A DNA stretch of 64,000 nucleotides from Variovorax sp. V93 (GTDB lineage Bacteria; Pseudomonadota; Gammaproteobacteria; Burkholderiales; Burkholderiaceae_C): the NCBI RefSeq assembly GCF_041154485.1, contig NZ_AP028670.1, positions 248,001 to 312,000 of the forward strand, given 5' to 3'. Below the pieces are notes generated by a model. It did not search any database. It saw nothing but the letters and a program-made list of their open reading frames with translations, and was not told the origin of the DNA. Positions 1 to 8,836 of the stretch are shown in pieces. Every line of letters begins with the position of its first letter. The stretch's first letter is position 1. The position numbers and the translations under genes were made by a program.

Positions 1-340
1 GCCGGACTGGCCCGGAGTGCCGATCGCCGACGATGAGGGCGTCATCATCTCCGGCGCCCTTGGGAGCAAGCGCGCAATCGTTCTCGCCCATCATGGATAC
101 CTGACCGCGGGCAAGACCATTCAGGAGGCCACCTACCTGTCGGTCTATCTCGAGCGTGCCGCCCGCATGCAGTTACGCGCCCAGGCTGCTTTCGGCGCTT
201 TGACTCCCGTCGACGACGCACTCGCACGAGAAGCCCACGACTACCTGCTCAAGCCGTCGATCGTCAACAGCACCTTCGACTACTGGTGCCGTCAGACGGC
301 AGGTGCACCACAGCCCATCTCGAGTTCGACGGCCTGCTGA
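1..340 (+). CDS. Class II aldolase/adducin-family protein, C-terminal fragment
   Basis: The reading frame is open from base 2 to the stop at 338-340, so the gene starts before the window and only about 112 C-terminal residues are present. The segment DWPGVPIADDEG, then LAHHGYLTAGK, the block EATYLSVYLERAARMQLRAQ and the ending FDYWCRQT are typical of short class II aldolase/adducin-type proteins that act on small hydroxy-acid or sugar substrates. The HHG in LAHHGYL matches the second part of the family's metal-binding histidines; the first His-x-His would lie upstream. The substrate cannot be told. It is followed by a 305-bp gap and the amino-acid ABC operon. Confidence 0.8.
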   Translation, partial: PDWPGVPIADDEGVIISGALGSKRAIVLAHHGYLTAGKTIQEATYLSVYLERAARMQLRAQAAFGALTPVDDALAREAHDYLLKPSIVNSTFDYWCRQTAGAPQPISSSTAC

Positions 341-645
341 CGTCTGCGCGCCATGGCTTCTTGTGTTGCGGCTGTCGACCTGGGGATCGCGGCCAACAGT
401 TCGGTAAGCGAGGCCGGCACGCCACAAGCGGGATCCAGCCACCCCGATAGCACCATGGTGCTATCGCGCACGGTGTTCTTGGCTTCCGATCGTCCCTCTA
501 TCAAGAGGAGGCTTGCAGCGGGCAGGCCTGCATCGGTTTCCAGGTGGAGGCACTCGCCATTTCTCAACAGTACGCACGCCTTCACCCACACGGACAACAC
601 ATCTCACCGCCGGTCCTTCCCCTCGATCAACAACAGGAGACAATC
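341..645. other. Intergenic leader of the aap operon
   Basis: No convincing gene. The region holds a perfect 22-bp palindrome (445-466) and leads into the ribosome site CAGGAGAC at 633-640, just before aapJ. A minus-strand open frame (292-600) crosses the palindrome but has no recognisable domain and no good ribosome site, so I treat the region as regulatory. Confidence 0.5.
445..466. promoter_or_regulatory. Perfect 22-bp palindrome, candidate operator
   Basis: Arms CGATAGCACCA (445-455) and TGGTGCTATCG (456-466) are exact reverse complements with no spacer. The site is 180 bp upstream of aapJ, which suits binding of a dimeric repressor or activator. The regulator is unknown. A zero-loop dyad cannot form a useful RNA hairpin, which favours a protein-binding site over a terminator. 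Confidence 0.5.
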
Positions 646-1665
646 ATGAAGATCATTCACCTCGCAGCCACTGCACTCATGGGGTTATGTTTGGCCGGCG
701 TCGCGCAAGCCGGCCAAACCTTTGACGCTGTCAAGAAGCGAGGCTTCGTCCAATGCGGGGTATCCACGAACCTGCCGGGCTTTGCATTCACCGATAGCAA
801 GGGTGAATGGCAAGGCATTGACGTCGACACTTGCCGCGCGATCGCCGCCGCCATGTTCGGCAATGCCACAAAGTTCAAGGTCGTGCCGCTCACGACCCAA
901 GCGCGCTTCACAGCTCTTCAATCAGGTGAAGTGGATGTCCTGACGCGCAACACGACACAGACCATGTCGCGCGATACCACACTGGGGCTGATCGGCGTCG
1001 GCGTGAACTTCTACGACAGCCAAGGCATCATGGTCACCAAAGATGCCAATGTCACCAGTGCCAAGAATCTCGCTGGTGCCACCATCTGCGTCCTCCCCGG
1101 AACAACGACCGAGTTGAACCTTACCGATTGGTTCCGAGGCCTCAAGATGGCGTTCAAACCCGTGCTGCTCGACACGGTCGACGAGATCAAGCGCGCCTTT
1201 GCTTCCGGCCGCTGTGACGGCATCACGATGGACAAGTCCCAGCTCGCGCTCGCCCGAATCAACTTCGGCAACTCGGACAAGTACGTGATCCTGCCGGAAG
1301 CGCTCTCGAAAGAGCCGCTGGGCCCCATGGTTCGCCAGGGTGACGAAGCGTGGTTCAACGTCGTACGGTGGTCGCTCAATGCACTCCTCGAGGCGGAGGA
1401 GTACAACCTGACCTCGAAAAATGTCGACGAGGTCGTCAAGAACAATACGGCTCCGCACATCCAGCGCATCCTCGGGACGACCCCGGGTATGGGGAAGGGC
1501 CTCGGTCTGGACGACAAGTGGGCATATAACATCATCAAACAAGTCGGCAACTACGGCGAGATCTTCGACCGTAGCTTGGGCGCACAAAGCCCGATGAAGC
1601 TCGATCGCGGACTGAACGCCCTCTACAACAAGGGCGGATTGATGTACGGGTGGCCGATCCGATAA
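646..1665 (+). CDS. aapJ: Amino-acid ABC transporter substrate-binding protein (AapJ-like)
   Basis: 339 residues. A signal peptide (about 1-22, ending VAQA) is followed by FDAVKKRGFVQCGVSTNLPGF, the usual mature start of the general L-amino-acid binding protein, and family-3 solute-binding segments (GIDVDTCRAIAAA, LTTQARFTALQSGEVDVL, ATICVLPGTTTELN, GRCDGITMDKSQLA). It captures amino acids in the periplasm for the AapQMP transporter encoded next. Longer in-frame starts exist from 544, but the ATG at 646 has the ribosome site AGGAGA and begins directly with the signal peptide. A strong hairpin separates it from aapQ, as often seen when the binding protein must be made in excess. Confidence 0.93.
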   Translation: MKIIHLAATALMGLCLAGVAQAGQTFDAVKKRGFVQCGVSTNLPGFAFTDSKGEWQGIDVDTCRAIAAAMFGNATKFKVVPLTTQARFTALQSGEVDVLTRNTTQTMSRDTTLGLIGVGVNFYDSQGIMVTKDANVTSAKNLAGATICVLPGTTTELNLTDWFRGLKMAFKPVLLDTVDEIKRAFASGRCDGITMDKSQLALARINFGNSDKYVILPEALSKEPLGPMVRQGDEAWFNVVRWSLNALLEAEEYNLTSKNVDEVVKNNTAPHIQRILGTTPGMGKGLGLDDKWAYNIIKQVGNYGEIFDRSLGAQSPMKLDRGLNALYNKGGLMYGWPIR

Positions 1666-1681
1666 GGATCCGTGGGTGATG

Positions 1682-1715
1682 CCGGACTGAGGCGCTCGTC
1701 GGCGCCTCAATCCGG
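1682..1715 (+). promoter_or_regulatory. Intercistronic hairpin between aapJ and aapQ
   Basis: CCGGACTGAGGCGC (1682-1695) pairs with GCGCCTCAATCCGG (1702-1715), a 14-bp stem with one mismatch and a six-base loop. No T run follows, so it is more likely a stabiliser of the upstream aapJ mRNA or a partial attenuator than a full terminator. It also shows that the long frame starting at GTG 1672 is not the true aapQ start. Confidence 0.6.
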
Positions 1716-1749
1716 TGCCGCCTTCGCTTCAATGCTCTACCGCCACATC

Positions 1750-2922
1750 ATGAAATCACGCCATCGTGCCCCTTTCAGATTCTCCTGGCAGCATCCGGAG
1801 TTCAGGGCTGTCCTTTACCAGATCATCGTAGTGGGCCTTGTCGCCCTCGCCGCCTGGTATCTCGTCTCCAATACGCTGCACAACCTGGCTACGCGCAACA
1901 TCGCTACAGGCTTTGCATTCCTCGATCGGGAAGCCGGATTCGCGATTGGCGAATCCGTGATTGACTATTCTCCCTCCGACACCTATCGCCGCGCTATCTT
2001 GGTCGGATTGGTCAACACACTGCGTGTATCCATCGTCGCCCTCGTGTTCGCGACCATCCTTGGCGTCATCGTCGGCATCGCCCGGCTTTCGGCCAACTGG
2101 TTGGTCTCCCGGCTCGCCACTGCGTACGTTGAATTCATACGCAATGTGCCGCTGCTGCTGCAACTGCTTATCTGGTATGCCTTCATCGGCGAAGTCCTGC
2201 CTGGGCCGCGGTCTGCGCTGAATCCTCTGCCTGGGGTCTACATGTCCAACCGGGGCTTGCTGGCCCCAGCCGTCGAGGGAACGTCACTTTCGGGCATATC
2301 GGTCGGGCTGGTCATCGCCGCCATCGCCGTCTTCCTGGTGGCACGCCATCAGCGCACCAGGCAACGCGCCACAGGCGTTCAATCCAGACTGTGGCCGTGG
2401 GTGCTCGGACTTTGCCTGATCATGCCCTCTCTCGGATGGCTGCTCGGTGGGCAGGATATTCATCTCGACCTGCCTCACCGCAGCGGCTTCAATTTTGAAG
2501 GAGGGTGGGCATTCTCTCCCGAGCTCTTTGCGCTGCTGATCGGCCTTATCACCTACACGGCGGGCTTTATCGCGGAGATCGTCCGTGCGGGCATTCAATC
2601 CGTCAGCCGAGGGCAGTGGGAGGCGGCCCAATCGATGGGATTGCCACGCGGCCGGATCCTGCGGCTGGTCATCCTGCCTCAGGCGCTGCGCGTGATCGTG
2701 CCGCCGACGACCAGTCAGTACCTGAACGTCATCAAGAACAGTTCTCTTGCCGTCGCCATCGGATATCCGGATCTCGTTTCCGTCGTCAACACCACGTTGA
2801 ACCAGACGGGACAGGCCATCGAGGGCATCCTCATCATCATGGCAGCCTTCATGACCGTGAGTTTGGCGGTATCGCTGTTGATGAACTGGTACAACAAGCG
2901 CATCGCGCTGGTGGAGCGGTAG
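1750..2922 (+). CDS. aapQ: Amino-acid ABC transporter permease (AapQ-like)
   Basis: About 390 residues in the inner membrane. The first membrane segment (YQIIVVGLVALAAWYLV) is followed by a long periplasmic loop and the ABC permease core. The EAA loop (WEAAQSMGLPRGRILRLVIL) contacts the ATPase AapP. The NIKNSSLA-type segment near the C-terminus is typical of polar amino-acid permeases. The start is uncertain: ATG 1732 and ATG 1750 are both possible and neither has a clear ribosome site; 1750 gives a basic N-terminus (MKSRHR) suited to membrane insertion. The stop is two bases before the aapM start, so the genes are tightly linked. Confidence 0.9.
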   Translation: MKSRHRAPFRFSWQHPEFRAVLYQIIVVGLVALAAWYLVSNTLHNLATRNIATGFAFLDREAGFAIGESVIDYSPSDTYRRAILVGLVNTLRVSIVALVFATILGVIVGIARLSANWLVSRLATAYVEFIRNVPLLLQLLIWYAFIGEVLPGPRSALNPLPGVYMSNRGLLAPAVEGTSLSGISVGLVIAAIAVFLVARHQRTRQRATGVQSRLWPWVLGLCLIMPSLGWLLGGQDIHLDLPHRSGFNFEGGWAFSPELFALLIGLITYTAGFIAEIVRAGIQSVSRGQWEAAQSMGLPRGRILRLVILPQALRVIVPPTTSQYLNVIKNSSLAVAIGYPDLVSVVNTTLNQTGQAIEGILIIMAAFMTVSLAVSLLMNWYNKRIALVER

Positions 2923-2924
2923 AC

Positions 2925-4040
2925 ATGAACAGCACCACTTCATCTACCGCAACCATGACGGCAAAGCCGCCCCCATCTCTTGTGACCCCCTGGGGTTGGG
3001 CGCGCCGGACACTCTTCTATTCGCCCGCCAGCCTGCTCGCAACCCTGCTGATCGCCTGGCTGCTGCTGATGGCAGCACCCCCACTGCTCGAATGGCTCCT
3101 CTTCAAGGCCAGCTTCCGGGCGCCCGATGCGCAGTCATGCCGCGAAGCAGGTGGAGCGTGTTGGGCCTTCATCCGGGAGAAGTACCGGCTCATCCTGTTC
3201 GGAACCTACCCCTATGACGAACAATGGCGCCCCCTGCTTGCGACAGTGGCGCTCATTGCGGCCATTGTGGGAACAGGTGTGCGGCGCTTTCAGGGCCGTG
3301 GCCTGTTCGCTCTGTGGGGTTTCACTCTCCTCGCGGTCGCCGTTCTCATGTGGGGCGGGGTGTTGGGTCTGACTTTCGTGGAGAACGTCCGCTGGGGCGG
3401 ACTTCCCCTGACCTTGATTCTTTCCACCTTCGGCATCGCTTTCGCCTTTCCCATTGGCGTGCTGCTCGCGTTGGGCAGGCGTTCGCGCATGCCTGCCATC
3501 AAGGCCATCTGTGTCGCCTACATCGAGTTGATCCGCGGCGTCCCGCTGATAAGCCTGCTCTTCATGTCCTCGGTAATGCTTCCACTCTTTCTTCCTGAGG
3601 GAATCAGCATCGACAAGCTTCTGCGCGCACAGATCGCGATCATCATGTTCGCCGCGGCGTACATAGCGGAAATCGTGCGCGGCGGACTCCAGTCGATTCC
3701 CAGAGGTCAGTATGAAGGGGCCCAATCCATTGGACTGACCTACTGGCAGCAGATGAGAAAGGTCATCCTGCCGCAGGCGCTCAAGGTGGTAATTCCCCCG
3801 CTTGTCGGCACCTTCATCGCACTGTTCAAGGACACGTCGCTGGTCGTCATCATCGGGATCTTCGATCTGACGCAAGCGGCCAAGGCGGCGCTTGCCGATC
3901 CTGCCTGGACTGGCTTCGGCGTCGAGGCCTATCTCTTCATCGGCCTCATCTACTTCATCTTCTGCTATTCGATATCGAAGTACAGCCGGTCCCTGGAAAG
4001 GCATCTGGCGCGCGGACATGACACCGCGGCCAGCAAGTAA
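2925..4040 (+). CDS. aapM: Amino-acid ABC transporter permease (AapM-like)
   Basis: 371 residues, the second integral membrane subunit, expected to form a heterodimer with AapQ. Several hydrophobic segments are visible (LLATLLIAWLLLMAAPPLL, LLATVALIAAIVGTGV, LFALWGFTLLAVAVLMW). The C-terminal core contains the EAA loop (YEGAQSIGLTYWQQMRKVIL) and FKDTSLVVIIG, a hallmark of this permease family. A large periplasmic region with CREAGGACWAFIREKYRLILFG is characteristic of AapM. The start ATG 2925 lies immediately after the aapQ stop. Confidence 0.92.
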   Translation: MNSTTSSTATMTAKPPPSLVTPWGWARRTLFYSPASLLATLLIAWLLLMAAPPLLEWLLFKASFRAPDAQSCREAGGACWAFIREKYRLILFGTYPYDEQWRPLLATVALIAAIVGTGVRRFQGRGLFALWGFTLLAVAVLMWGGVLGLTFVENVRWGGLPLTLILSTFGIAFAFPIGVLLALGRRSRMPAIKAICVAYIELIRGVPLISLLFMSSVMLPLFLPEGISIDKLLRAQIAIIMFAAAYIAEIVRGGLQSIPRGQYEGAQSIGLTYWQQMRKVILPQALKVVIPPLVGTFIALFKDTSLVVIIGIFDLTQAAKAALADPAWTGFGVEAYLFIGLIYFIFCYSISKYSRSLERHLARGHDTAASK

Positions 4041-4082
4041 GAGTTGCTGATTCATCTCACAGCAGACGAAAAGGATATAGCC

Positions 4083-4823
4083 ATGAACGACGCCATCGTC
4101 AGTCTTCAAAAAGTCAACAAGTGGTACGGAGACTTCCACGTCCTGCGGGACATCGATCTCAATGTGCGCAGAGGGGAGCGCATCGTGATCTGTGGTCCCT
4201 CCGGATCTGGCAAGTCGACCATGATTCGGTGCATCAACCGACTCGAGGAGCATCAGGCAGGGACCATTACGGTCGACGGCACCGAATTGATCAATGACCT
4301 CAAGCGCATCGAGACGGCCCGGCGCAACGTCGGTATGGTCTTCCAGCACTTCAATCTTTTCCCGCATCTCACCGTGCTGGAGAACCTCACACTCGGCCCG
4401 ACCTGGGTTCTGGGAAAGCCCCTTGCGGAGGCTCAGGCGCTTGCGATGAAGTACCTCGAGCGCGTACGGATTCCAGATCAGGCGCACAAGTACCCGGGGC
4501 AGTTGTCTGGCGGACAACAGCAACGGGTGGCGATCGCAAGATCCTTGTGCATGGCGCCGAAGATCATGCTGTTTGACGAGCCCACATCGGCACTGGACCC
4601 GGAGATGGTCAAGGAAGTTCTCGACGTGATGATCAGCCTCGCCGAAGAAACCAAGATGACGATGTTGTGCGTGACACATGAAATGGGCTTCGCACGCAAG
4701 GTGGCCGATCGCGTCATCTTCATGGACTGCGGGGAAATTGTCGAACAGGGCGAACCGGAGAGTTTCTTCAGCGCCCCGCAATCGGACCGTGCCCGTCAAT
4801 TTCTGAGCCAGATCGTGCACTAG
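4083..4823 (+). CDS. aapP: Amino-acid ABC transporter ATP-binding protein (AapP-like)
   Basis: 246 residues, cytoplasmic ATPase of the transporter. Walker A is GPSGSGKS (38-45), the signature is LSGGQQQR, Walker B is [13 protein letters not shown] and the switch histidine is in VTHEMGFA. The start at ATG 4083 is preceded by AAAAGGAT; a longer frame from 4044 lacks family resemblance. It completes the aapJQMP operon. The PLP enzyme that follows after 63 bp is probably co-transcribed, which links uptake to amino-acid breakdown. Confidence 0.94.
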   Translation: MNDAIVSLQKVNKWYGDFHVLRDIDLNVRRGERIVICGPSGSGKSTMIRCINRLEEHQAGTITVDGTELINDLKRIETARRNVGMVFQHFNLFPHLTVLENLTLGPTWVLGKPLAEAQALAMKYLERVRIPDQAHKYPGQLSGGQQQRVAIARSLCMAPKIMLFDEPTSALDPEMVKEVLDVMISLAEETKMTMLCVTHEMGFARKVADRVIFMDCGEIVEQGEPESFFSAPQSDRARQFLSQIVH

Positions 4824-4886
4824 CTATCAAGCGCCAGCGCCGCAAGCATCTTTTTTCCAGCCCAACACAGTCGAGAAAGACAATCA

Positions 4887-6092
4887 ATGCAAGACAAGTC
4901 GCATACGCTCGGATTTCAAACCCGCGCGCTCCACCACGGTCACGATGCGTCGGACCCCTACGGCGCAGTGTCACCGCCCATTTACATGACATCCACTTTC
5001 GCCTTCGAGAACACCGCGGACGCGGCAGCCGTCTTCTCTGGCGAAAGCGACCGATATGTCTACGGCCGCCAACACAATCCCACCCAGCATCTCCTCGAGA
5101 CTCGGCTTGCACAACTCGAAGGCGCGGAGGCGGCCCTGGCGACAGGATCAGGCATGGGAGCCATCTGCTCGACCCTCCTGACGCTGCTATCCGCCGGCGA
5201 CGAGTTGGTCGTGCACCACACGATGTATTCCACGGCGACTTCCCTGATCGACGAAGGCCTGCCGAGGTTCGGTATCAAAGTCATCAAGACCGATCTCACC
5301 AAGCCTGACAATCTGAGGCAGGTTCTTTCTGACAAGACCCGCATCGTTTACTTCGAGACGCCCGTCAATCCGACGGCCCAGCTGCTGAACATTCGGGCCC
5401 TTGCCGATGTGGCCCACGAAAGCCCCGGTGTGCGGGTCCTGGTGGATTCAACCTTTGGTTCGCCGGCACTGCAGCAGCCGCTCCAACACGGCGCGGATCT
5501 CGTTGTCCATTCGATGACCAAATACATCAATGGGCACGGAGACCTTCTTGCAGGCGTAGTGCTTGGCGACCTCGCCACGATCAAGAAGATCCGGTCGGCG
5601 GGTCTGAAATACATGACGGGCGCGACCCTGTCGCCGATGCTCTGCTTCCTCGTGCTGCGAGGCCTCAAGACCTTGACGCTGCGCATGCGCCAGCACAGCG
5701 AGAGTGCACAGAAAGTTGCCGAGATGCTGACGGCACACCCAGCCGTGAAACTCGTCCGCTATCCGTTCCTCGCAGGCAGCGCCGACTTCGATTTGGCCAA
5801 GACCCAGATGAGCCGCGGCGGTGGCATGCTCTCTTTCGAGCTGCACGCAGGGCTCGACGGCGCCATCCAGATGATCGACAACCTCAAGCTCGTGTCGCGG
5901 GCAATCAGCCTGGGGGACACAGAAACGCTGATCACTCACCCCGGAACGCTGATCAAGGCTCGCCAAAAGGTCGAGCCAGCGGCACGTCTGAGCGCCGGGG
6001 TCACCATGGATCTGATCCGGCTTTCCGTAGGGCTGGAGGATGTGGACGACATCATCGACGATCTTCGGCAAGCACTCGATACGATCCGGTAA
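4887..6092 (+). CDS. Cys/Met-metabolism PLP-dependent lyase (cystathionine/methionine lyase family)
   Basis: 401 residues, full length for the trans-sulfuration family (gamma-lyase, beta-lyase, gamma-synthase, sulfhydrylase). Visible features are the cofactor-phosphate segment YVYGRQHNPTQ (about 57-67), LATGSGMGAI, the aspartate in LVDSTFGSP, and the Schiff-base lysine K212 in HSMTKYINGHGDLLAGVV. In true methionine gamma-lyases a cysteine lies just after the tyrosine of the active-site helix; here the segment reads MYSTATS with no cysteine, so strict methionine gamma-lyase activity is doubtful. It follows aapP and precedes a LysE-type exporter, which suggests breakdown of an imported sulfur or hydroxy amino acid. 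Confidence 0.85.
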   Translation: MQDKSHTLGFQTRALHHGHDASDPYGAVSPPIYMTSTFAFENTADAAAVFSGESDRYVYGRQHNPTQHLLETRLAQLEGAEAALATGSGMGAICSTLLTLLSAGDELVVHHTMYSTATSLIDEGLPRFGIKVIKTDLTKPDNLRQVLSDKTRIVYFETPVNPTAQLLNIRALADVAHESPGVRVLVDSTFGSPALQQPLQHGADLVVHSMTKYINGHGDLLAGVVLGDLATIKKIRSAGLKYMTGATLSPMLCFLVLRGLKTLTLRMRQHSESAQKVAEMLTAHPAVKLVRYPFLAGSADFDLAKTQMSRGGGMLSFELHAGLDGAIQMIDNLKLVSRAISLGDTETLITHPGTLIKARQKVEPAARLSAGVTMDLIRLSVGLEDVDDIIDDLRQALDTIR

Positions 6093-6152
6093 CCATGCCT
6101 CAGAAGGCGTTCGCAGGTCGATGCCCACGGCGCGGCAACGACAGATCAATCG

Positions 6153-6187
6153 GCATGCCGTGCAACAGCACGGCATGCTGAGTTTTC
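6153..6187 (+). terminator. Hairpin terminator after the PLP lyase gene
   Basis: A perfect 11-bp stem, GCATGCCGTGC (6153-6163) with GCACGGCATGC (6168-6178), loop AACA, is followed by TGAGTTTTC. The short T run makes it a moderate intrinsic terminator ending the aap-lyase transcript before the exporter gene. Confidence 0.6.
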
Positions 6188-6214
6188 AGCCTGCGAGCTG
6201 CCGACAAGCTCTGC

Positions 6215-6856
6215 ATGCCGATGGAACATTTGGCCCAACTCTCTCCAGCCTACCTGACGTTCTTCGTTGGAGCGATGAGCCCTGGCCCGAGCAATCTCAC
6301 CGTCATGGAAGTGGCGATGAGCGGAGGTCGGCGGGATGGGCTGGTGGTCGCCACTGGTGTCGTGACGGGCACAATGATCTGGGCGATTCTTGCATCGACC
6401 GGGCTCGCAGCGCTTTTGATCACTCACAGCGGCGCCATGACGATGGTGACGATGGCAGGAGGAGCCTACCTTCTGTATTTCGCTTTCGCATTCGGACGCT
6501 CAGCATTTCGCGATCGGTCGTCATCAGTTGCTGGCGCCGGGTCTTCAGCGCCGCACTCGTTCAAGGCCCTCTATGTGCGAGGTCTCCTGATCCACGTTGC
6601 CAATCCCAAAGCCATCCTTTCGTGGGTAGCGACGATGTCCTTGGGCCTTCAATCTGGCGCGCCGGCCTATTTGCCATTCGTGATTCTCGCCGGGTGCGTG
6701 CCGATCGCCGTGCTGATCTACGTCTGTTACGCCGCAGTTTTCTCAATGCCGCCCTTGGCACGGATCTATCAACGCATGCAACGCCGGATCAATTTCGTCC
6801 TGATGCTGTTCTTCACCGTAGTGGGCGGGAGCATGCTGCTCGGCGGGCATAACTGA
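6215..6856 (+). CDS. LysE/RhtB-family amino-acid exporter
   Basis: 213 residues, inner membrane, about six hydrophobic segments. The N-terminal FFVGAMSPGPSNLTVMEVAMSGGRRDG is the LysE/RhtB signature region, and HVANPKAILSWVATMSLG matches the conserved NPKA motif of these exporters. It probably exports excess amino acid or a toxic analogue brought in by the aap system. ATG 6221 is an alternative start two codons downstream; neither has a strong ribosome site. A terminator-like hairpin just upstream suggests partly separate expression. Confidence 0.88.
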   Translation: MPMEHLAQLSPAYLTFFVGAMSPGPSNLTVMEVAMSGGRRDGLVVATGVVTGTMIWAILASTGLAALLITHSGAMTMVTMAGGAYLLYFAFAFGRSAFRDRSSSVAGAGSSAPHSFKALYVRGLLIHVANPKAILSWVATMSLGLQSGAPAYLPFVILAGCVPIAVLIYVCYAAVFSMPPLARIYQRMQRRINFVLMLFFTVVGGSMLLGGHN

Positions 6857-6981
6857 GTAGCACTTGGCAAAGGCACCGCGTCGATGCATTTGCCAGCCTG
6901 CTACCACCCGCCCCGGCCCGGTGGCACCTGCGATGATTCCCTTGACCGAGCTCAATCGGCCCGGAACAAGGATTTGAACGG

Positions 6982-7395
6982 TCAATCGATCTTGATGCCG
7001 GCGGCCTTCAGCACCTCGGCGCATTTCTTCAGATCGGTATGAATCTGCTGGCCGAGTTCGGTCGATGTGTTGCCCGCGGACGCGATGCCGAGCTTGGTCA
7101 GGCGCGCCTTGATGCTCGCGCTGCACGCGGTCAACGATGGGTTTGGGCGTCCCTGGCCGGTGCGAGGATGCCGATCGACGAACTCGCTTCGAAGCCGGGC
7201 ACGGTCTCGGCGACGGTCGGCACGACCGCCCGTGTAGGGCACATGGACGAAGTTCGCGCCCGTCTTCACTCTCAGCATCTCGGCAGCGGCGTGCGGCGTG
7301 CCGCCAGTGCCGGAACTTCCATACGACAGCCCGCCTGCGATCTGCAACAGCGAGAGTGCATCGAGCAGCCGATAGCTAGGGTCGAGGCTGAGCAA
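6982..7395 (-). pseudogene. Bug/TctC-family substrate-binding protein, decayed C-terminal half
   Basis: The minus frame contains LSYGSSGTGGTPHAAAEML and GANFVHVPYTGG, then near the end LTKLGIASAGNTSTELGQQI, which belong to the C-terminal half of tripartite tricarboxylate transporter (Bug) binding proteins. Between them the family continues in other frames: a second frame reads VPTVAETVPGFEASSSIGILAPA and a third GTPKPIVDRVQRE. At least two frameshifts and loss of the N-terminal half therefore make this a relic. Its 5' end runs into the end of the racemase gene (7376). Confidence 0.8.
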
Positions 7396-8620
7396 CTTGG
7401 TTCGAGATCAGTTTTCTAGGATTGACGCTCCAACGTGTGGTCATCTCGACCATGGATTCCTTGGTGTACTTCTGAAGTTCATCTCCCTGGATCGTCTCGC
7501 CGCCTTGCGCCCCATAGAGAACGACTTCATCATTGGCCCGGATGTCCGGGAAGTCCGTCACATCGGCCATCAGCGTGTTCATCGTGATGGCGCCGACTAT
7601 GGGCGCCCGATGTCCTCGAATCAGCACATCACCGCCCGTGTAAACCTTGCGATGGCTATCGGCATATCCGACCGGGATGTTGGCCAGGCGCGAATCGCGT
7701 CTCAGCACGTATGTGTGGTTGTATGTCACTCCGGTGTTGGCCATGTATTCGTTGACGGTAGCCACGCGCGACTTGAATGTCAGCAGCTTGGCGAACTGCG
7801 GGTAGCTCGAATATCCGTAGAGAATGCGGCCGGGACGAACCATGTCGAAATGGCTTTCTGGCACCTCCATGGTGGCATAGGAGTTTGCGGTATGGAGGGT
7901 AATTGCTTCCCGCTGTAGTCCCGCAACCCGCACAAGCCATTCCGCGTCCTGCGCGAACTCGCGTGATTGCGCCCTCACCTTCTCGCGATCTTCGAGCGCA
8001 TAGTGCGTCATGATGCCCACCGGACGTAGCCCCGGCATCTTCAGGATGTCCACCGCCTGCTGTCGCCCACGGTCGGTTCGCATCTCGACACCATTGCGAT
8101 CCATCTGCCCGGCGTTGATGGCAAGATGGATCCGCACCGTCGCATTGCGACGTCCTGCTTCCAGCGCCAGTTCACGCGCAACGTCGACGTTGCCGATCAA
8201 CTCCTCGAAATCGAACGGGATGCCTTCGATCATCTCTGGAATCGAAGCTGCGCGCAGCCTAAGGAGTCGCCCCTTGAAGCCACTGCGCCTGACAAGCAAT
8301 CCTTCCTCGTTACTGGCGACACCCACGCATGGAATGCCCATCTTGATGATCGACGGCATCAGCAAGCCAAGACCGTGGCGATATGCATCCCCCTTCATCG
8401 TGGCGCATATCTGGGGGCCTGAGCCAATTTGCGCCTTTAACTGCGCAATGTTTTGCTCGAAGGCTACCGCGTCCACCTCGGACCATGCATTGGACCACTT
8501 TGCCACGTCGCCGCCGAGCACCGCTGTGGGTCCAAGGTTGGACGAAGGGCTGGGTGTTGAACAGCCTGCAACGGCAAGAACGACCGCTGAAAGTGCGAGC
8601 GACGTCAGGGAATGCTTCAC
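7376..8620 (-). CDS. Broad-specificity amino acid racemase (Bsr-like), lipoprotein form
   Basis: 414 residues. Fold-III PLP racemase matching periplasmic broad-spectrum racemases: NAWSEVDAVAFEQNI, CATMKGDAYRHG (PLP lysine K76), THYALED, LHTANSYATMEVPE, DSRLANIPVGYAD and the typical VGAITMNTLMADVTDFPD. It interconverts L- and D-amino acids outside the cytoplasm. The start is GTG 8620, chosen for the strong AAGGAGA ribosome site and because it begins a lipoprotein signal with lipobox VAGC (Cys20); the usual family members have an ordinary signal peptide. Odd point: the canonical KADAYGHG loop reads KGDAYRHG. The stop overlaps a decayed Bug gene. Confidence 0.88.
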   Translation of the reverse strand: MKHSLTSLALSAVVLAVAGCSTPSPSSNLGPTAVLGGDVAKWSNAWSEVDAVAFEQNIAQLKAQIGSGPQICATMKGDAYRHGLGLLMPSIIKMGIPCVGVASNEEGLLVRRSGFKGRLLRLRAASIPEMIEGIPFDFEELIGNVDVARELALEAGRRNATVRIHLAINAGQMDRNGVEMRTDRGRQQAVDILKMPGLRPVGIMTHYALEDREKVRAQSREFAQDAEWLVRVAGLQREAITLHTANSYATMEVPESHFDMVRPGRILYGYSSYPQFAKLLTFKSRVATVNEYMANTGVTYNHTYVLRRDSRLANIPVGYADSHRKVYTGGDVLIRGHRAPIVGAITMNTLMADVTDFPDIRANDEVVLYGAQGGETIQGDELQKYTKESMVEMTTRWSVNPRKLISNQVAQPRP

Positions 8621-8836
8621 GGGAACTGTCTCCTTTTTTTGGGAATCAGCAGCACTGCTTCCTGCGCAGTGCTGCCCTTCAGGAGTGTCCGATCCGCGCA
8701 GTCGAAGATCCATGCCTCACAGGCCATGTCAGCTATGAGCCCAAGTCATCGGGATGTTGGGAGCCATCCCGGGCGAATCCATGCAACGCGTGTCGTCCTC
8801 GACGCAGCCGAACGAGCTGTTGAAGCACCGAGCGGC

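Noticed and set aside
292..600. 102-residue minus-strand frame upstream of aapJ
   Set aside because: It crosses the 22-bp palindrome, has no ribosome site and no recognisable motif, so I left the region as regulatory.
3135..4820. 561-residue minus-strand open frame across aapM and aapP
   Set aside because: No domain is seen, and it lies opposite two clearly real transporter genes.
4824..4886. Terminator after aapP (T6 run at about 4851-4856)
   Set aside because: The T run is not preceded by a stable hairpin; the nearby GCGC pairs leave too small a loop. The PLP lyase gene is therefore probably read from the same transcript.
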